64,000 nucleotides of DNA from Sandaracinaceae bacterium (GCA_020633195.1 JACKEC010000019.1:62001-126000), one strand, 5' to 3'. Shown: positions 16,029 through 25,330, numbered from the stretch's first letter. A program made the numbers and translations. The notes: a model not told the origin generated them from the letters alone.

Positions 16029-17306
16029 ATGAAGACCATGACGAAGCGAATGCTCATCGTGATCCTCGGCGCCACGCTCGGCGCGTTCGGCTGTGACGAC
16101 AACGGCGGCAGCGACGCGGGCCCCGGCCCTGTCGACGCCGGCGGCGGCACGGACGGCGGCGGCACGGACGGCGGCGGCACCGACGGTGGCGGCACCGACG
16201 GCGGCGGCGGCGGCGGGCCGACCTGCGCGGACTACTGCACCACCTTCGCCTCGAACTGCTCCACGCAGTCCGTGGCGTACACCGACGACGCCGAGTGCAT
16301 GTCCATCTGCGAGGCCTTCGGCTGGGCGGCGGGCGACGCGGTGACCGTCTCCGGTCCCCTCGACGGCAACACCATCGGCTGCCGCACCTACCACGGCGGC
16401 TCCCCCGCCGGTGAGGACCCGGTCCTGCACTGCCCGCACGCGTCGTACGCGGGCGGCGACACCTGCGGCGACTGGTGCGAGGTCTACTGCACGGCCGCGC
16501 TCAGCGTGTGCACGGGCGGCGACGCGATCTATGGCGACATGGCGGAGTGCATGACGGCGTGCGCGCCGCTCGACGACACCGCCGCGATCGGCGTGACCGA
16601 CGGCGACACCGTCCAGTGCCGCCTCTACCACCTCTCGGTGGCGGTCATCGAGAACGACCGCGCGACCCACTGCCCGCACGCGGGCGCGGACGGCGCGGGC
16701 GTGTGCGTCGGCGGCTGGGACTTCCGGACCGACACGGCGAGCGCCTACACGCGCGTCGACCACGCGGGCATGCCCGCGGTGCCGACCGTCCTCGCGGCGA
16801 CGATCACCTCCGCGGGTGACCTGTCGGCGCGCAACGCGGTTCGCGACATGTACAACGACCTCGCGCCCGACACGAGCAGCCTCGTCGGCGGCGCGAACGG
16901 CATCGGCGCGAACCTCACCGCGCTGCACTCGGTGCTCTCGGACGACCTCGTCATCGACGCGGGCCTCGTCACCTGCGCCACCTATTCGACGCCCCCGAGC
17001 GGCACCGCCGGCTCGTCCACCGCGGGCGTCGCCGACGACGTCTCGGCGTGCGTCACTCAGGTCCAGACCATCGCGGGGGTCGTGCCCGACGTGCTCAGCG
17101 TCGATCGCACGGGCACCATCGGCTTCCCGAACGGTCGCGACCTGCCCAACCCGGTGATCGACATCACGCTCGCCGCGATCCTGCTCGACCTCAGCGCGGC
17201 CGGTCAGACGGCCACCTCGCTGGTCGGGGTCAATCCCACGATGAACGACCTCGACTTCCTGGCGACGTTCCCCTACCTCGCCGCCCCGCACGCTCCCGCT
17301 CCCTGA
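16029..17306 (+). CDS. Cys-rich lipoprotein with DUF4331 C-terminal pattern
   Basis: 425 residues. A lipobox (LGAFGC at about residue 22) is followed by a low-complexity GGTDGG tract (residues about 38-62), then two Cys-rich repeats with CxxYC...C...HCPHA (residues about 65-235), and a C-terminal domain ending FPNGRDLPNPVIDITLAAIL ... NDLDFLATFPYLAAPH, the conserved end of DUF4331 proteins. It is co-directional with the DUF4331 N-terminal-type gene, 3 bases away, so the pair looks like a split or paired DUF4331 system on the outer membrane. A strong terminator hairpin follows. Confidence 0.78.
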   Translation: MKTMTKRMLIVILGATLGAFGCDDNGGSDAGPGPVDAGGGTDGGGTDGGGTDGGGTDGGGGGGPTCADYCTTFASNCSTQSVAYTDDAECMSICEAFGWAAGDAVTVSGPLDGNTIGCRTYHGGSPAGEDPVLHCPHASYAGGDTCGDWCEVYCTAALSVCTGGDAIYGDMAECMTACAPLDDTAAIGVTDGDTVQCRLYHLSVAVIENDRATHCPHAGADGAGVCVGGWDFRTDTASAYTRVDHAGMPAVPTVLAATITSAGDLSARNAVRDMYNDLAPDTSSLVGGANGIGANLTALHSVLSDDLVIDAGLVTCATYSTPPSGTAGSSTAGVADDVSACVTQVQTIAGVVPDVLSVDRTGTIGFPNGRDLPNPVIDITLAAILLDLSAAGQTATSLVGVNPTMNDLDFLATFPYLAAPHAPAP

Positions 17307-17322
17307 GCCCAACCCAACCCTA

Positions 17323-17352
17323 GGGGGCGGCGGCCTTCGGGTCGCCGCCCCC
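17323..17352 (+). terminator. Hairpin after DUF4331 lipoprotein gene
   Basis: GGGGGCGGCG (17323-17332) pairs perfectly with CGCCGCCCCC (17343-17352) around a 10-base loop, 17 bases after the stop codon. No T-run follows, so it may attenuate rather than fully separate the next gene. Confidence 0.6.
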
Positions 17353-17393
17353 GATCCCAATCGCTCCCGATCCTTCGAACCTGGCGGACGCCC

Positions 17394-18737
17394 ATGACGA
17401 ATCGACGCATCGACCTCCTCGCGACCCTCTGTGTGCTGTCGCTGTCGCCGTCGCTCTCGACGGGCTGCCAGTGCTCCTCTTCCGAGGCCCCGCTGCCGCA
17501 CACCGCCGCCGCGCCCACGCCTCCCGCCGAGCCCGAGCCCCCGGTCGAGGTCGCCGAAGCGGCGACCGACGACACCGCCTACGGCCGCGAGCTCGCCGAG
17601 CAGAACGCTCAGCTCGAGGGCCTCGATCGGCTCGCGACCCGGTACGCCAACGACTGGGGTCGCCTCGAGCGCCTGTCGCACGCCTACGAGCAGCGCGCGG
17701 GCCTCACCGGCAACTACGACGACTACGTCCGCGCGCAGGAGACGCTCGACCGCGCGTTCGACGGCGCCCCCGAGGGGGCCGGCCCGTTCCTGTCGCGCGC
17801 GCACCTGCACTACACGTTGCACCGCCTCGCCGCGGCCTCCGCGGATCTCGACGCGGCCGACGGCGCGCAGCTCATGACCCCCGCGACGCGCAACTCGATC
17901 TCCGGGCTGCGAGGCGACATCGCCTTTCACCGCGGCGACTTCGAGGAGGCCGAGCGCCGCCACCGGGCGACCGACGAGGCGCAGCCCTCGGGGGGCAGCG
18001 CGTTCCGCATCGCCTACGATCTGTGGCAGGCCGCGCGCTTCGACGAGGCCGAGCGCTGGCTCGGCGTCGCCGAGAGCCGCACCCCCGCGACCGACCACCG
18101 CACGCGCGCGTGGATGAGCCTGCAGATGGGCCTCATGGATCTCTCGCGCGGTCGCTACGAGGAGGCGCTCGCCCATTACCAGGAGGCGGATCGTCGCTTC
18201 GACGGGTGGTGGCTCGTCCACGAGCACATCGCCGAGGTGGAGGTCCTCCTCGGTCACCTCGACGAGGCCGAGCGCCGTTACCGCGACGTCGTCGAGCGCA
18301 CGAACAACCCCGAGCTCATCGACGCGCTCGCCGATCTGCTCGAGCAGCGCGGTCACGCCGACGAGGCGGCCACGTTCCGGGCCCGCGCCGACGCGCGCTT
18401 CGAGGAGCAGCTCGAGCAGCTCCCGGAGGCGGCGTACGGCCACGCCCTCGAGCACTTCCTCGAGCACGGCACCCCCGAGCGCGCGCTCGAGCTCGCCGAG
18501 GCGAACTACCGGATGCGCCCGGGCGGCGAGGCCACCGTGCGGCTCGCGCAAGCCCTGTTGCGGTCGGACCGCGCCGCCGACGCGAGGGCGCGCCTCGAGC
18601 CCCTGCTCGCGACCCGCTACCGGACGGCCGAGCTGCACGCGACGATGGCGCGCGCCGCGCGGGCGACCGGCGACGAGGCGCTCGCCGCCGAGCACGAGGG
18701 CCTCGCGACCGCGATCGACCCCCACGCCCTGGACTGA
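17394..18737 (+). CDS. TPR lipoprotein
   Basis: 447 residues with a signal peptide ending in a lipobox (LSTGC, Cys near residue 25), a Pro/Ala-rich linker, and about ten TPR-like helical pairs from residue 90 to the end (for example FHRGDFEEAERRHRATDEAQ). DUF4331 genes in Myxococcota are often followed by a TPR lipoprotein of this type, and this gene follows the pair in the same direction, so a shared complex at the outer membrane is plausible. No enzymatic motif is visible. Confidence 0.78.
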   Translation: MTNRRIDLLATLCVLSLSPSLSTGCQCSSSEAPLPHTAAAPTPPAEPEPPVEVAEAATDDTAYGRELAEQNAQLEGLDRLATRYANDWGRLERLSHAYEQRAGLTGNYDDYVRAQETLDRAFDGAPEGAGPFLSRAHLHYTLHRLAAASADLDAADGAQLMTPATRNSISGLRGDIAFHRGDFEEAERRHRATDEAQPSGGSAFRIAYDLWQAARFDEAERWLGVAESRTPATDHRTRAWMSLQMGLMDLSRGRYEEALAHYQEADRRFDGWWLVHEHIAEVEVLLGHLDEAERRYRDVVERTNNPELIDALADLLEQRGHADEAATFRARADARFEEQLEQLPEAAYGHALEHFLEHGTPERALELAEANYRMRPGGEATVRLAQALLRSDRAADARARLEPLLATRYRTAELHATMARAARATGDEALAAEHEGLATAIDPHALD

Positions 18738-18844
18738 CGGAACGTCCGTCGGGGGCGTCGCCCGCTCGACGTTTTGTCCCGCGGGCGCCGTCAGAGCCCT
18801 GAAAACCCACGAATTCGAGGGTGGACCGGTCGCTGCGATGGGCG

Positions 18845-19177
18845 ATGGGCATGCCCACCACCTCCATCGTCGTCCTCGGAACCTCCACCCCCCGCGGGGA
18901 GCAGTGGCTCCGCGATCAGTTCCCGTCCGCCGCCCGCGTCACGCGCGGGCTCGTGCTCTTCTGCGAGGGCAGCGAGCTCGACGGCGTCGTCTTCGCCGAG
19001 GAGCTCCGCCTCGAGGCACAGCGCGAGGGGATCCGGCTCAGCCTCGGCGTCGCCGAGCGCCCGGTCGGCCTGCCCGTGCGCCACGCGGTCGCGAACGCGA
19101 CCCGCGCCTGCGACCGCGCGCACGCGCTCGGCGGCGACATGACCGTCGCCTGCTCCGCGATGCTCCGCGCGGCCTGA
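18845..19177 (+). CDS. Hypothetical protein with GGDEF-tail-like pattern
   Basis: About 110 residues from ATG 18845 (ATG 18851 and GTG 18821 are alternatives). The C-terminal half reads GIRLSLGVAERPV followed by a helix with Ala spacing and GGDMTV, which recalls the last part of a GGDEF domain, but the GGDEF active loop itself is absent. It could be a degenerate domain or an unrelated receiver-like fold. The preceding interval 18738-18844 contains nothing clear. It converges with the P450 gene, 4 bases apart. Confidence 0.5.
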   Translation: MGMPTTSIVVLGTSTPRGEQWLRDQFPSAARVTRGLVLFCEGSELDGVVFAEELRLEAQREGIRLSLGVAERPVGLPVRHAVANATRACDRAHALGGDMTVACSAMLRAA

Positions 19178-19181
19178 CCCG

Positions 19182-20549
19182 TCAGCGGCGCTCGACGCGC
19201 ATCCTCAGGCCGCCGCGCGGCGACAGGGTGAGCCGCGTGTTCGGCTCCACGTGCTGACCGCTCGACACCAGGCGCCAGCGCGACGCGATCGCGGCCAGCG
19301 CGAGCACGCCCTCCATCTGCGCGAAGACCTTGCCGATACAGGCGCGCGCGCCGGCGCCGAACGGCATGTACGCCAGGCGCGGGCGCCCCTCGCCGGCGCC
19401 CTTGGCGAAGCGCTCGGGACGGAACGCCCACGGCTCGTCCCAGAAGCGCGGGTCGCGGTGCGCGTGCCAGACCCAGAGGGTGACCTCGCTCCCCCGGGGG
19501 ACGGGCCAGCCTCCGATCTCGACGTCCTCGCTGGCCCGCCGGGACAGCGCGTAGATCGGCGGGAAGAGGCGCATCGACTCGGTGAAGATCTGGTCGGTGA
19601 GCTCGAGGCGCGGGAGGTGCTCCGGCGTCAGCGCGCCCCCGTCGAGGACCGCGTCGAGCTCGGCGTGCATGCGCGCCTCGACCTCGGGGTGCTCGCTGAG
19701 CAGGTGGAACGTCCACGCGAGCGCGTTCGACGTGGTCTCGTGGCCGGCGAGGAACAGGGTCACGAGCTGGTCCCGGACCTCCTCGCGGGTGAGCGTCGAG
19801 CCGTCCTCGTCGACCGCGTCGACCATCCGCTGGAGCAAGTCGACGTGCGGATCTCCAGGCCGACGGCCGTCGATGATCCCGTAGATCACGGCGTCGAGGT
19901 CGGCGCGCGCGCGCTTCATGCGCCGCGCCTGCGGGGAGAGGAACGCGGGCAGTGGGATCGGGATCCCGGCGAGCGAGCCCTGCAGCGCGCTCATCGCCCG
20001 GCGCACGGGCTCGGTGTCGCCCGACGCGTCGTAGCCGAACAGCGTGCGGCAGACGATCCGCAGGGTCAGCTCCATCATCGCGGCGGCGACGTCCCGGTCC
20101 TCGCCCGCGCGCCAGGTCGCGGCCTCGGCTTCCACCTCGGCCACCATCGCTACCGCGTACTCGTCGAGGCGCTTCTTGGCGAACGCGGGCTGGAGCAGCC
20201 GGCGCTGGCGCCGCCACACCTCGCCGTCGGTGTTGAGCAGGCCGTCGCCGAGGAGCTGCCCGAGCGTCGCGAACGCGGTGTGGCCCTTGTCGAAGCTGCG
20301 CGCCTTGGTGACGAGCACCTCCTCGAAGTGATCGGGGTGGCGCAGCACGAAGAGGCCGGGGTGTCGGTCGCGCTCGGAGCCGACGAAGTAGATGTCGCCG
20401 TAGCGCTGGAAGCGCCCCCCCACGAAGCCGATGGGGTCGATGAGGAAGGGGAGCCCGTCGCGGATGCGCCCGAGCGTGGAGGCCCGGCGCGGCGGCGGTC
20501 CGGGCGGGTGGCTTCGGGCGGTCGTGGGGTGCGTCACGCGCCAGAGCAT
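19182..20549 (-). CDS. Cytochrome P450
   Basis: 455 residues from ATG 20549. The oxygen-binding helix has AGHETTSNALAW, the K-helix has ESMR (ExxR), and the heme ligand loop is FGAGARACIG with the Cys. These, together with a length of about 450, define a soluble class P450 monooxygenase, using a redox partner not encoded here. The early PIGFVGGRFQRYGDIYFVG and the later PxxFxPERF segment match CYP102/CYP110-like enzymes, which often act on fatty acids or terpenoids; substrate is not predictable. It diverges from the next gene with 55 bases between starts. Confidence 0.93.
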   Translation of the reverse strand: MLWRVTHPTTARSHPPGPPPRRASTLGRIRDGLPFLIDPIGFVGGRFQRYGDIYFVGSERDRHPGLFVLRHPDHFEEVLVTKARSFDKGHTAFATLGQLLGDGLLNTDGEVWRRQRRLLQPAFAKKRLDEYAVAMVAEVEAEAATWRAGEDRDVAAAMMELTLRIVCRTLFGYDASGDTEPVRRAMSALQGSLAGIPIPLPAFLSPQARRMKRARADLDAVIYGIIDGRRPGDPHVDLLQRMVDAVDEDGSTLTREEVRDQLVTLFLAGHETTSNALAWTFHLLSEHPEVEARMHAELDAVLDGGALTPEHLPRLELTDQIFTESMRLFPPIYALSRRASEDVEIGGWPVPRGSEVTLWVWHAHRDPRFWDEPWAFRPERFAKGAGEGRPRLAYMPFGAGARACIGKVFAQMEGVLALAAIASRWRLVSSGQHVEPNTRLTLSPRGGLRMRVERR

Positions 20550-20604
20550 GGGGCACGAGCTTCCGATGGCCCACCCCCTCGAATCTTGGCAAGCTGGCGG
20601 TGCC

Positions 20605-21756
20605 ATGAGCGCCGTCACCGACGACCGCCCCGAGGGGCCCCCCGTGACGCGCGGGCCGGCGGGCGTGGTGCAGTGCGCGGAGGCGTTCCGCGCGGCGCTC
20701 GCGGCGGGTGACGTCGATCGGGTTCAGTCGATGCGCTGGCTCGCGCCGCGTCCGGCGGGCGAGCGCGATCTGCTGAGCGACCTCGCGGCCGCCGAGGGGC
20801 TCGCGCACGCGATCCGGGAGCTGTCCCGGTTCTGGCGCCGCGCCCAGGTCCGGCTCGATCGCGTGCGCGAGGTCGACGCGCTCGAGGCGGAGGTCTACGA
20901 GCACCTCGAGCTGCCCTCGGAGATCCTGCCGATCGTCACGGTGCTCCGGCGCGAGAAGTCGGACGCGCCCTGGAAGGTCGTCTGCACCAACGAGGCGTAC
21001 GACGAGCGCTGCGTGGTGTGGCTCCCGGTCGCCGTCGCGGGGGTCGACGACACGTCGCTCACCGAGGCGCTCCCGCCGGGCAGCGAGCTGCTGCTCGACG
21101 GCGACTCGGGCGTCCTCGCGCACGACACCTGGCTCGTCCACGTCCGCGGCCCCGTCCTCGCCGAGGCGTGGCCAGCGGAGCTGCCGGGGCAGACGCCGCA
21201 GCTCTTCGAGCTCGCCACCGCGCTCGCGGCCGACCCGGCGGATCGCCGCGCGCAGCTGCGCTGGCTGCTCGAGTGCGGTCGATCGCTGCTCCCCGAGCTG
21301 GGGGGTGACGCCGTGTACCTCAAGCGCGAGCGGCGCGTGATGATGCCGCAGGCGATCGACGCGATCCTCGGGGGCGCCGCGACGCCGAGCCAGGCGGTGC
21401 GCTTCTGGGCCAGGATCGAGCGCGCCGAGGCCCACGTGTACACCGACGGCCTGCGGCTCCTCGGGCTCCCGGAGATCGAGGCGCCCGAGGCGCTCTTCGC
21501 CGACCCGACCGCCGCGCGCGATCTGGTGGAGTGGCTCGCCGAGCGCTTCGTGCGCGCCGAGCAGATGGCCGCGCTGGGCACCGAGGTCAGCGTCGGCGAT
21601 CGCTCGCTCCTCCTGGTCGGGGGACGCCGCGGCCCTCGCCGCGGTCACTCCTACGGCCGCTGCGGCGCGGTTCGCCTCGTCGACGCCGACGGCGTCGTCC
21701 ACCGAGGCAGCCGCAGCCGGATGCGAGCGCCCGACGAGATCGCCGCCAAGGTCTGA
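20605..21756 (+). CDS. Hypothetical protein, possible DUF4261-like C-terminus
   Basis: 383 residues from ATG 20605. No signal peptide. The middle contains AxxELLLDGDSGVLAHDTWLV and the C-terminal region has VYTDGLRLLGLPEIE followed by an acidic helix, which resembles the end of DUF4261-type proteins (a conserved H/YTxGLxxLGxPE motif). The last 40 residues are basic. The N-terminal 100 residues have no recognisable domain. It is 15 bases upstream of the CoA-binding protein gene and probably in the same transcript. Function unknown. Confidence 0.65.
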   Translation: MSAVTDDRPEGPPVTRGPAGVVQCAEAFRAALAAGDVDRVQSMRWLAPRPAGERDLLSDLAAAEGLAHAIRELSRFWRRAQVRLDRVREVDALEAEVYEHLELPSEILPIVTVLRREKSDAPWKVVCTNEAYDERCVVWLPVAVAGVDDTSLTEALPPGSELLLDGDSGVLAHDTWLVHVRGPVLAEAWPAELPGQTPQLFELATALAADPADRRAQLRWLLECGRSLLPELGGDAVYLKRERRVMMPQAIDAILGGAATPSQAVRFWARIERAEAHVYTDGLRLLGLPEIEAPEALFADPTAARDLVEWLAERFVRAEQMAALGTEVSVGDRSLLLVGGRRGPRRGHSYGRCGAVRLVDADGVVHRGSRSRMRAPDEIAAKV

Positions 21757-21771
21757 ACCGAGAGGTACTGA

Positions 21772-22281
21772 ATGGGACACCCCCTCGAGGACGTGATCCG
21801 CAACGCGGGCACCTTCCTGCTCATCGGCGACTCCTCGCAGGAGCGCTTCCCCGGCCTGTCCTTCCACAACTACTCGACCGCGAAGGTCCCCTTCTACTGC
21901 CTCGACCTCGGCGGCCTCACCGAGTCCCGCGGGGGCACCAAGGGCGCGAAGGTCTACACGAAGATCGAGGACGTCCCCGACGACGTCGGCGACCTCGCCA
22001 TCCTCTGGGTCAAGCCCCGCAGCGCGAAGCGCGCGGTCGAGATCGCGCACGAGGGGGGCTGCACGCGCGTGTGGTTCTCGTTCCAGACGGGTCACCCCGA
22101 GGCGGTCGCGCGCGCCCGCGAGCTCGGGATGGAGGTCGTCGAGATCGGCCGCTGCCCCGTCTACTACATGGAGCACCCGGTCCCGATCTGTAAGGCGCAC
22201 ATCGCCTTGGTGAAGCTCACCGGCACGTACGGGAAGCCGCCCCAGACCGACCCGACCGCGAAGCGCCGCGAGATCGTCTGA
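21772..22281 (+). CDS. CoA-binding domain protein (YccU/CoA_binding_2 type)
   Basis: 169 residues, a single Rossmann-like domain. The N-terminus has NAGTFLLIGDSSQERFPG, the usual nucleotide-binding turn, and later LAILWVKPRSAKRAVE and VWFSFQTGHPEAVARARELG, the pattern of the PF13380 family found in succinyl-CoA-synthetase-type CoA-binding proteins. The protein lacks the ligase and His regions of those enzymes, so it is a stand-alone CoA-binding unit of unknown role. The gene ends 19 bases from the convergent channel gene. Confidence 0.85.
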   Translation: MGHPLEDVIRNAGTFLLIGDSSQERFPGLSFHNYSTAKVPFYCLDLGGLTESRGGTKGAKVYTKIEDVPDDVGDLAILWVKPRSAKRAVEIAHEGGCTRVWFSFQTGHPEAVARARELGMEVVEIGRCPVYYMEHPVPICKAHIALVKLTGTYGKPPQTDPTAKRREIV

Positions 22282-22300
22282 CCGCGCGTCTGACGTCGGG

Positions 22301-23157
22301 CTACTCGCGCTCGACGCGGTGGAACTTGCGGAAGTCCATCGTGATCGAGCGGTCCGGGTGGTTCTCGATCACGTCGACGAAGCGGTGGCCCTCGAGGAAG
22401 TCCTCGGCGTAGTACATGTGCCTCGCGTGGATCGTCTGCGCGAAGGTGCCGTCGAGGCCGGTGAGCGCGACGGTGAGCCGGATGTCATCCGCCATCAGGT
22501 CGTCGCAGGTCATCCCGTAGAGGGGCGAGCTCTCGTCGAGCACGTGGAAGATCTGCCAGGTCAGGATGAACAGCGGCGAGGACTGCCGGACCAGCGTCAG
22601 GTCGTGGAAGCGGCGCATGACCTTGCCCTCGGAGCTGGTCTCGGTCTTGAGCACGCTGACCCGGATGGAGGCCTCGACCACGTCGTTGCCGCGCTCGTTG
22701 GCCACCCGGAAGTCAGGGTGCGCTTGCCGTCGCGCGTCTCGATCAGGGCGTTCTCGCTGAACAGGACCCGCGCGTGCGGGCGCGAGAACTTCGCGAAGAC
22801 GATGCCGGTGAGCACCGCGATGAACAGGAGCGACACGAACGACTCGAGGACGACGACCGAGTTCCCCCACGTCCCGTGGGAGTACATGAAGCCGTACCCG
22901 ATGGCGCCGAACGTCTGCACGCTGAAGAAGAAGGCTTGCTCGAAGCTCCCGTCGCAGTTCTCGATCGAGCCCGGTACGAGCCAGTACAGGAGCGCGAACA
23001 TCGCGTTGACGACGAGGAACGCGGCCGCGGCCAGGCCGACCACGATCGGCCACCGCGTGCGCAGCAGGAACGCGTAGATGTCGGTGAAGAAGCGCGGGCG
23101 CTGCCCGACCCGGCGGATCGCCGTCTGCAGATCCCGCCGCGGAGCGATCTTCGTCAC
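22301..23157 (-). pseudogene. Inward-rectifier K+ channel (KirBac type), frameshifted
   Basis: The frame from GTG 23157 gives two membrane helices with the pore segment FFFSVQTFGAIGYGFM between them, then a slide-like HARVLFSENALIETRDGKR and the cytoplasmic Ig-like domain. At about 22711-22714 the frame changes: FRVANERGNDVVEASIR, RRFHDLTLVRQ and DESSPLYGMT, all typical KirBac motifs, continue in another frame. One added base would give 285 residues, the normal family length. The filter has AIGYGF where family members usually have TVGYGD. The GTG overlaps the stop of the upstream S1-domain gene (GTGA). Either an indel in the sequence or true inactivation. Confidence 0.82.
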
Positions 23158-24566
23158 TTCTTGAGCTTGTCGCGAAGCAGGTCCCCGAGGGTGCCCATCG
23201 CGCCCTTGGGCGCCTGGTCCTGGCGGTAGCTGTCGAACACCGCGCGCTCGGCGTCCTCGCGCGCCGCGCGGATCGAGAGGCGCACGCGACCGTCGGTCGC
23301 GTCCACCACCTTGGCCGTGACGACGGTGCCCACCGGCAGCTCTTTTCGGGCGTCGGCGCCGCGCGTCAAGCCCAGCTCCGCGTTCGGGATCAGGCCCCGA
23401 CCGGCGCGGCCGCGCGTCCCCTCGATCTGCGCGAACAGGCCGAAGTTCTCGTGCTTCTCGATCGTCACCTGGACCAGCGCGCCGTAGACGGGGGCGCCCG
23501 CCGCGCCCGCGTCGCCGGGCGTCGCGCCGGGCGGCGCCATCGTGAGGCTGATGCGGTGCTTGCCGCGATCCACCGATCGCGCGACCACCAGGAGCTGCTG
23601 GCCGACCTCGACCGCCTCCGACGCGTGGTTCAGCCGCGCGCCGATCTCGGAGACGTGGAGCAGCCCCTCGACGCCGGGCCCGATGCGCACGAACGCGCCG
23701 AAGTCGGTGATGCGCGTGACCTGCCCCGCGAGCACCTTCCCGATCGGCGCGATGGCCTCGATCCCGTCCCACGGGTCGGCCGCGAGCGCCTTGATCGACA
23801 GCGAGATGCGGAGCTTCTCGCCGTCCTGCTCGATCTTGGTGATCTTCGCCTCGACGACGTCGCCCACCGCGAGCACGTCCTCGGCCCGCTGCACGCGGTC
23901 GTGGCTCAGCTCTCGCATCGGCACGAGGCCCTCGACGCCGCCGAGGTCGACGAACGCGCCGAAGTCGCGGATCTGCGTGACCCGCCCGCGCATCGTCGCG
24001 TTCACCTGCAGCTTGCCCAGGAGGGCGTGGCGAGCGTCGCGCTCCTCCTGCTCGAGGAGCTTGCGGCGCGACAGCACCACGTCCCGGTCCTTGATCTCCT
24101 GGACGAGGAACGAGAGCGTCTTGCCGACGAACTCGGTCGGGTCCTCGATGTAGCGCTTGTCGAGCTGCGAGAAGGGGCAGAAGCCGCGCGCGCCCGCGAC
24201 CTCGACCTCGGCGCCGCCCTTGTTCACGGCCAGGACCTTGCCCTCGACGGGGACCCCTTGCTCGAACGCGAGCTGGAGCTGCTCGCGGCCGGCGTCCTTG
24301 CCGAAGCCCTTCGCGAGCTTCACGCCGACGTCGTCGATCCCGACGACGCGGCCCTTCACGACGTCGCCCACCGCGACCTCGCCGAGCTCCATGCGCTCGA
24401 AGTAGCCCTGCTGCTTCGCGTCGAGGTCGAGGAAGATCGCGTCCTTGGAGATGTGGGCGATCGACCCCTCGACCTCGTCGCCGATCGCGTAGTGACGGGC
24501 GCGCCCCCGGGGCATCTCGGACTTGGCGAACAGGTCCGCGAAGCTCTCTTGATCGGTTTTCGCCAT
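23154..24566 (-). CDS. Five-S1-domain RNA-binding protein (RpsA-like)
   Basis: 470 residues from ATG 24566 (ATG 24584 also possible). Five OB-type S1 domains occur at about residues 25-90, 100-170, 185-250, 270-335 and 355-430; the third and fourth carry the clear DFGAFV signature (QIRDFGAFVDLGGVEG and RITDFGAFVRI), typical of RNA-binding S1 repeats. It may be a ribosomal protein S1 paralogue or an S1 RNA chaperone; S1 itself usually has six domains. The gene overlaps the potassium channel gene through GTGA and diverges from the HCCA isomerase gene, with 26 bases between starts. Confidence 0.85.
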   Translation of the reverse strand: MAKTDQESFADLFAKSEMPRGRARHYAIGDEVEGSIAHISKDAIFLDLDAKQQGYFERMELGEVAVGDVVKGRVVGIDDVGVKLAKGFGKDAGREQLQLAFEQGVPVEGKVLAVNKGGAEVEVAGARGFCPFSQLDKRYIEDPTEFVGKTLSFLVQEIKDRDVVLSRRKLLEQEERDARHALLGKLQVNATMRGRVTQIRDFGAFVDLGGVEGLVPMRELSHDRVQRAEDVLAVGDVVEAKITKIEQDGEKLRISLSIKALAADPWDGIEAIAPIGKVLAGQVTRITDFGAFVRIGPGVEGLLHVSEIGARLNHASEAVEVGQQLLVVARSVDRGKHRISLTMAPPGATPGDAGAAGAPVYGALVQVTIEKHENFGLFAQIEGTRGRAGRGLIPNAELGLTRGADARKELPVGTVVTAKVVDATDGRVRLSIRAAREDAERAVFDSYRQDQAPKGAMGTLGDLLRDKLKK

Positions 24567-24592
24567 GACGCGCCGATCTACCATGAGCCGCG

Positions 24593-25243
24593 ATGAGCGC
24601 CCGCCGGATCGACTTCTCGTTCGACTTCATCTCCCCGTACGCCTACCTCGCCTGGACACAGGTCCACGCGGTGGCGGATCGGCACGGCGCCGCGGTCCGG
24701 CCCGTGCCCATCCTGTTCGCCGGGCTGCTGAACCACTGGGGCCACAAGGGCCCCGCCGAGATCCCCCCCAAGCGGGTCTACGTGTTCAAGGACTCGTTCC
24801 GCCGCGCGGCTCGCCTCGGGGTGCCCTACGGCCCGCCGCCGTCCCACCCGTTCAACCCGCTGCTCGCGCTGCGCGTCGTCCACGCCGCGGGGATGAACCG
24901 CGAGCTGATCGACGCGCTCTTCGCGGCGACGTGGGGCGAGGCGCCTCACAAGGGGCTCGAGCACCCCGAGGTGGTCGCGGGCTGCGCGGACGCGGTCGGG
25001 CTCGACGGAGCGGCGCTCCTCGAGCGCGCGACCGACCCGGCGATCAAGGCGGCGGTCCGAGACGCGACCGAGGCGGCGGTGCGCGCGGGGGTGTTCGGCG
25101 TGCCCACGATGAGCGTCGGCGAGGAGCACTTCTGGGGCGTCGACAGCCTCGACCTCCTCGACCAGCACCTCGCGGGCGAGGACCCCGTCACGGCCGACCT
25201 GCTCGCCCGCGTCGACAGCCTCCCCGCGTCCGCGAAGCGCTGA
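24593..25243 (+). CDS. 2-hydroxychromene-2-carboxylate isomerase/DsbA-family oxidoreductase
   Basis: 216 residues of the thioredoxin-fold DsbA/HCCA group. The start has FSFDFISPYAYLAW, where Ser-Pro replaces the catalytic CxxC, as in HCCA isomerases and kappa-class GST relatives that use glutathione. Near the end GVFGVPTMSVGEEHFWGVDSL is the characteristic cis-Pro and C-terminal segment. No naphthalene or aromatic pathway genes are nearby, so the natural substrate is unknown; a general glutathione-dependent isomerase is the safe call. Cytoplasmic (no signal peptide). Confidence 0.88.
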   Translation: MSARRIDFSFDFISPYAYLAWTQVHAVADRHGAAVRPVPILFAGLLNHWGHKGPAEIPPKRVYVFKDSFRRAARLGVPYGPPPSHPFNPLLALRVVHAAGMNRELIDALFAATWGEAPHKGLEHPEVVAGCADAVGLDGAALLERATDPAIKAAVRDATEAAVRAGVFGVPTMSVGEEHFWGVDSLDLLDQHLAGEDPVTADLLARVDSLPASAKR

Positions 25244-25330
25244 AATTCTCGCGCCGACGCGCGATGTTCACCACTGGTCGCGTGCGCGTGGGCGCTCACC
25301 TCCTCCAAGAGCACAGCTCGGGAGGACACG

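Noticed and set aside
20431..20604. Upstream extension of the 383-aa protein to 20431
   Set aside because: It would overlap the P450 gene start on the other strand and is not protein-like; ATG 20605 is preferred.
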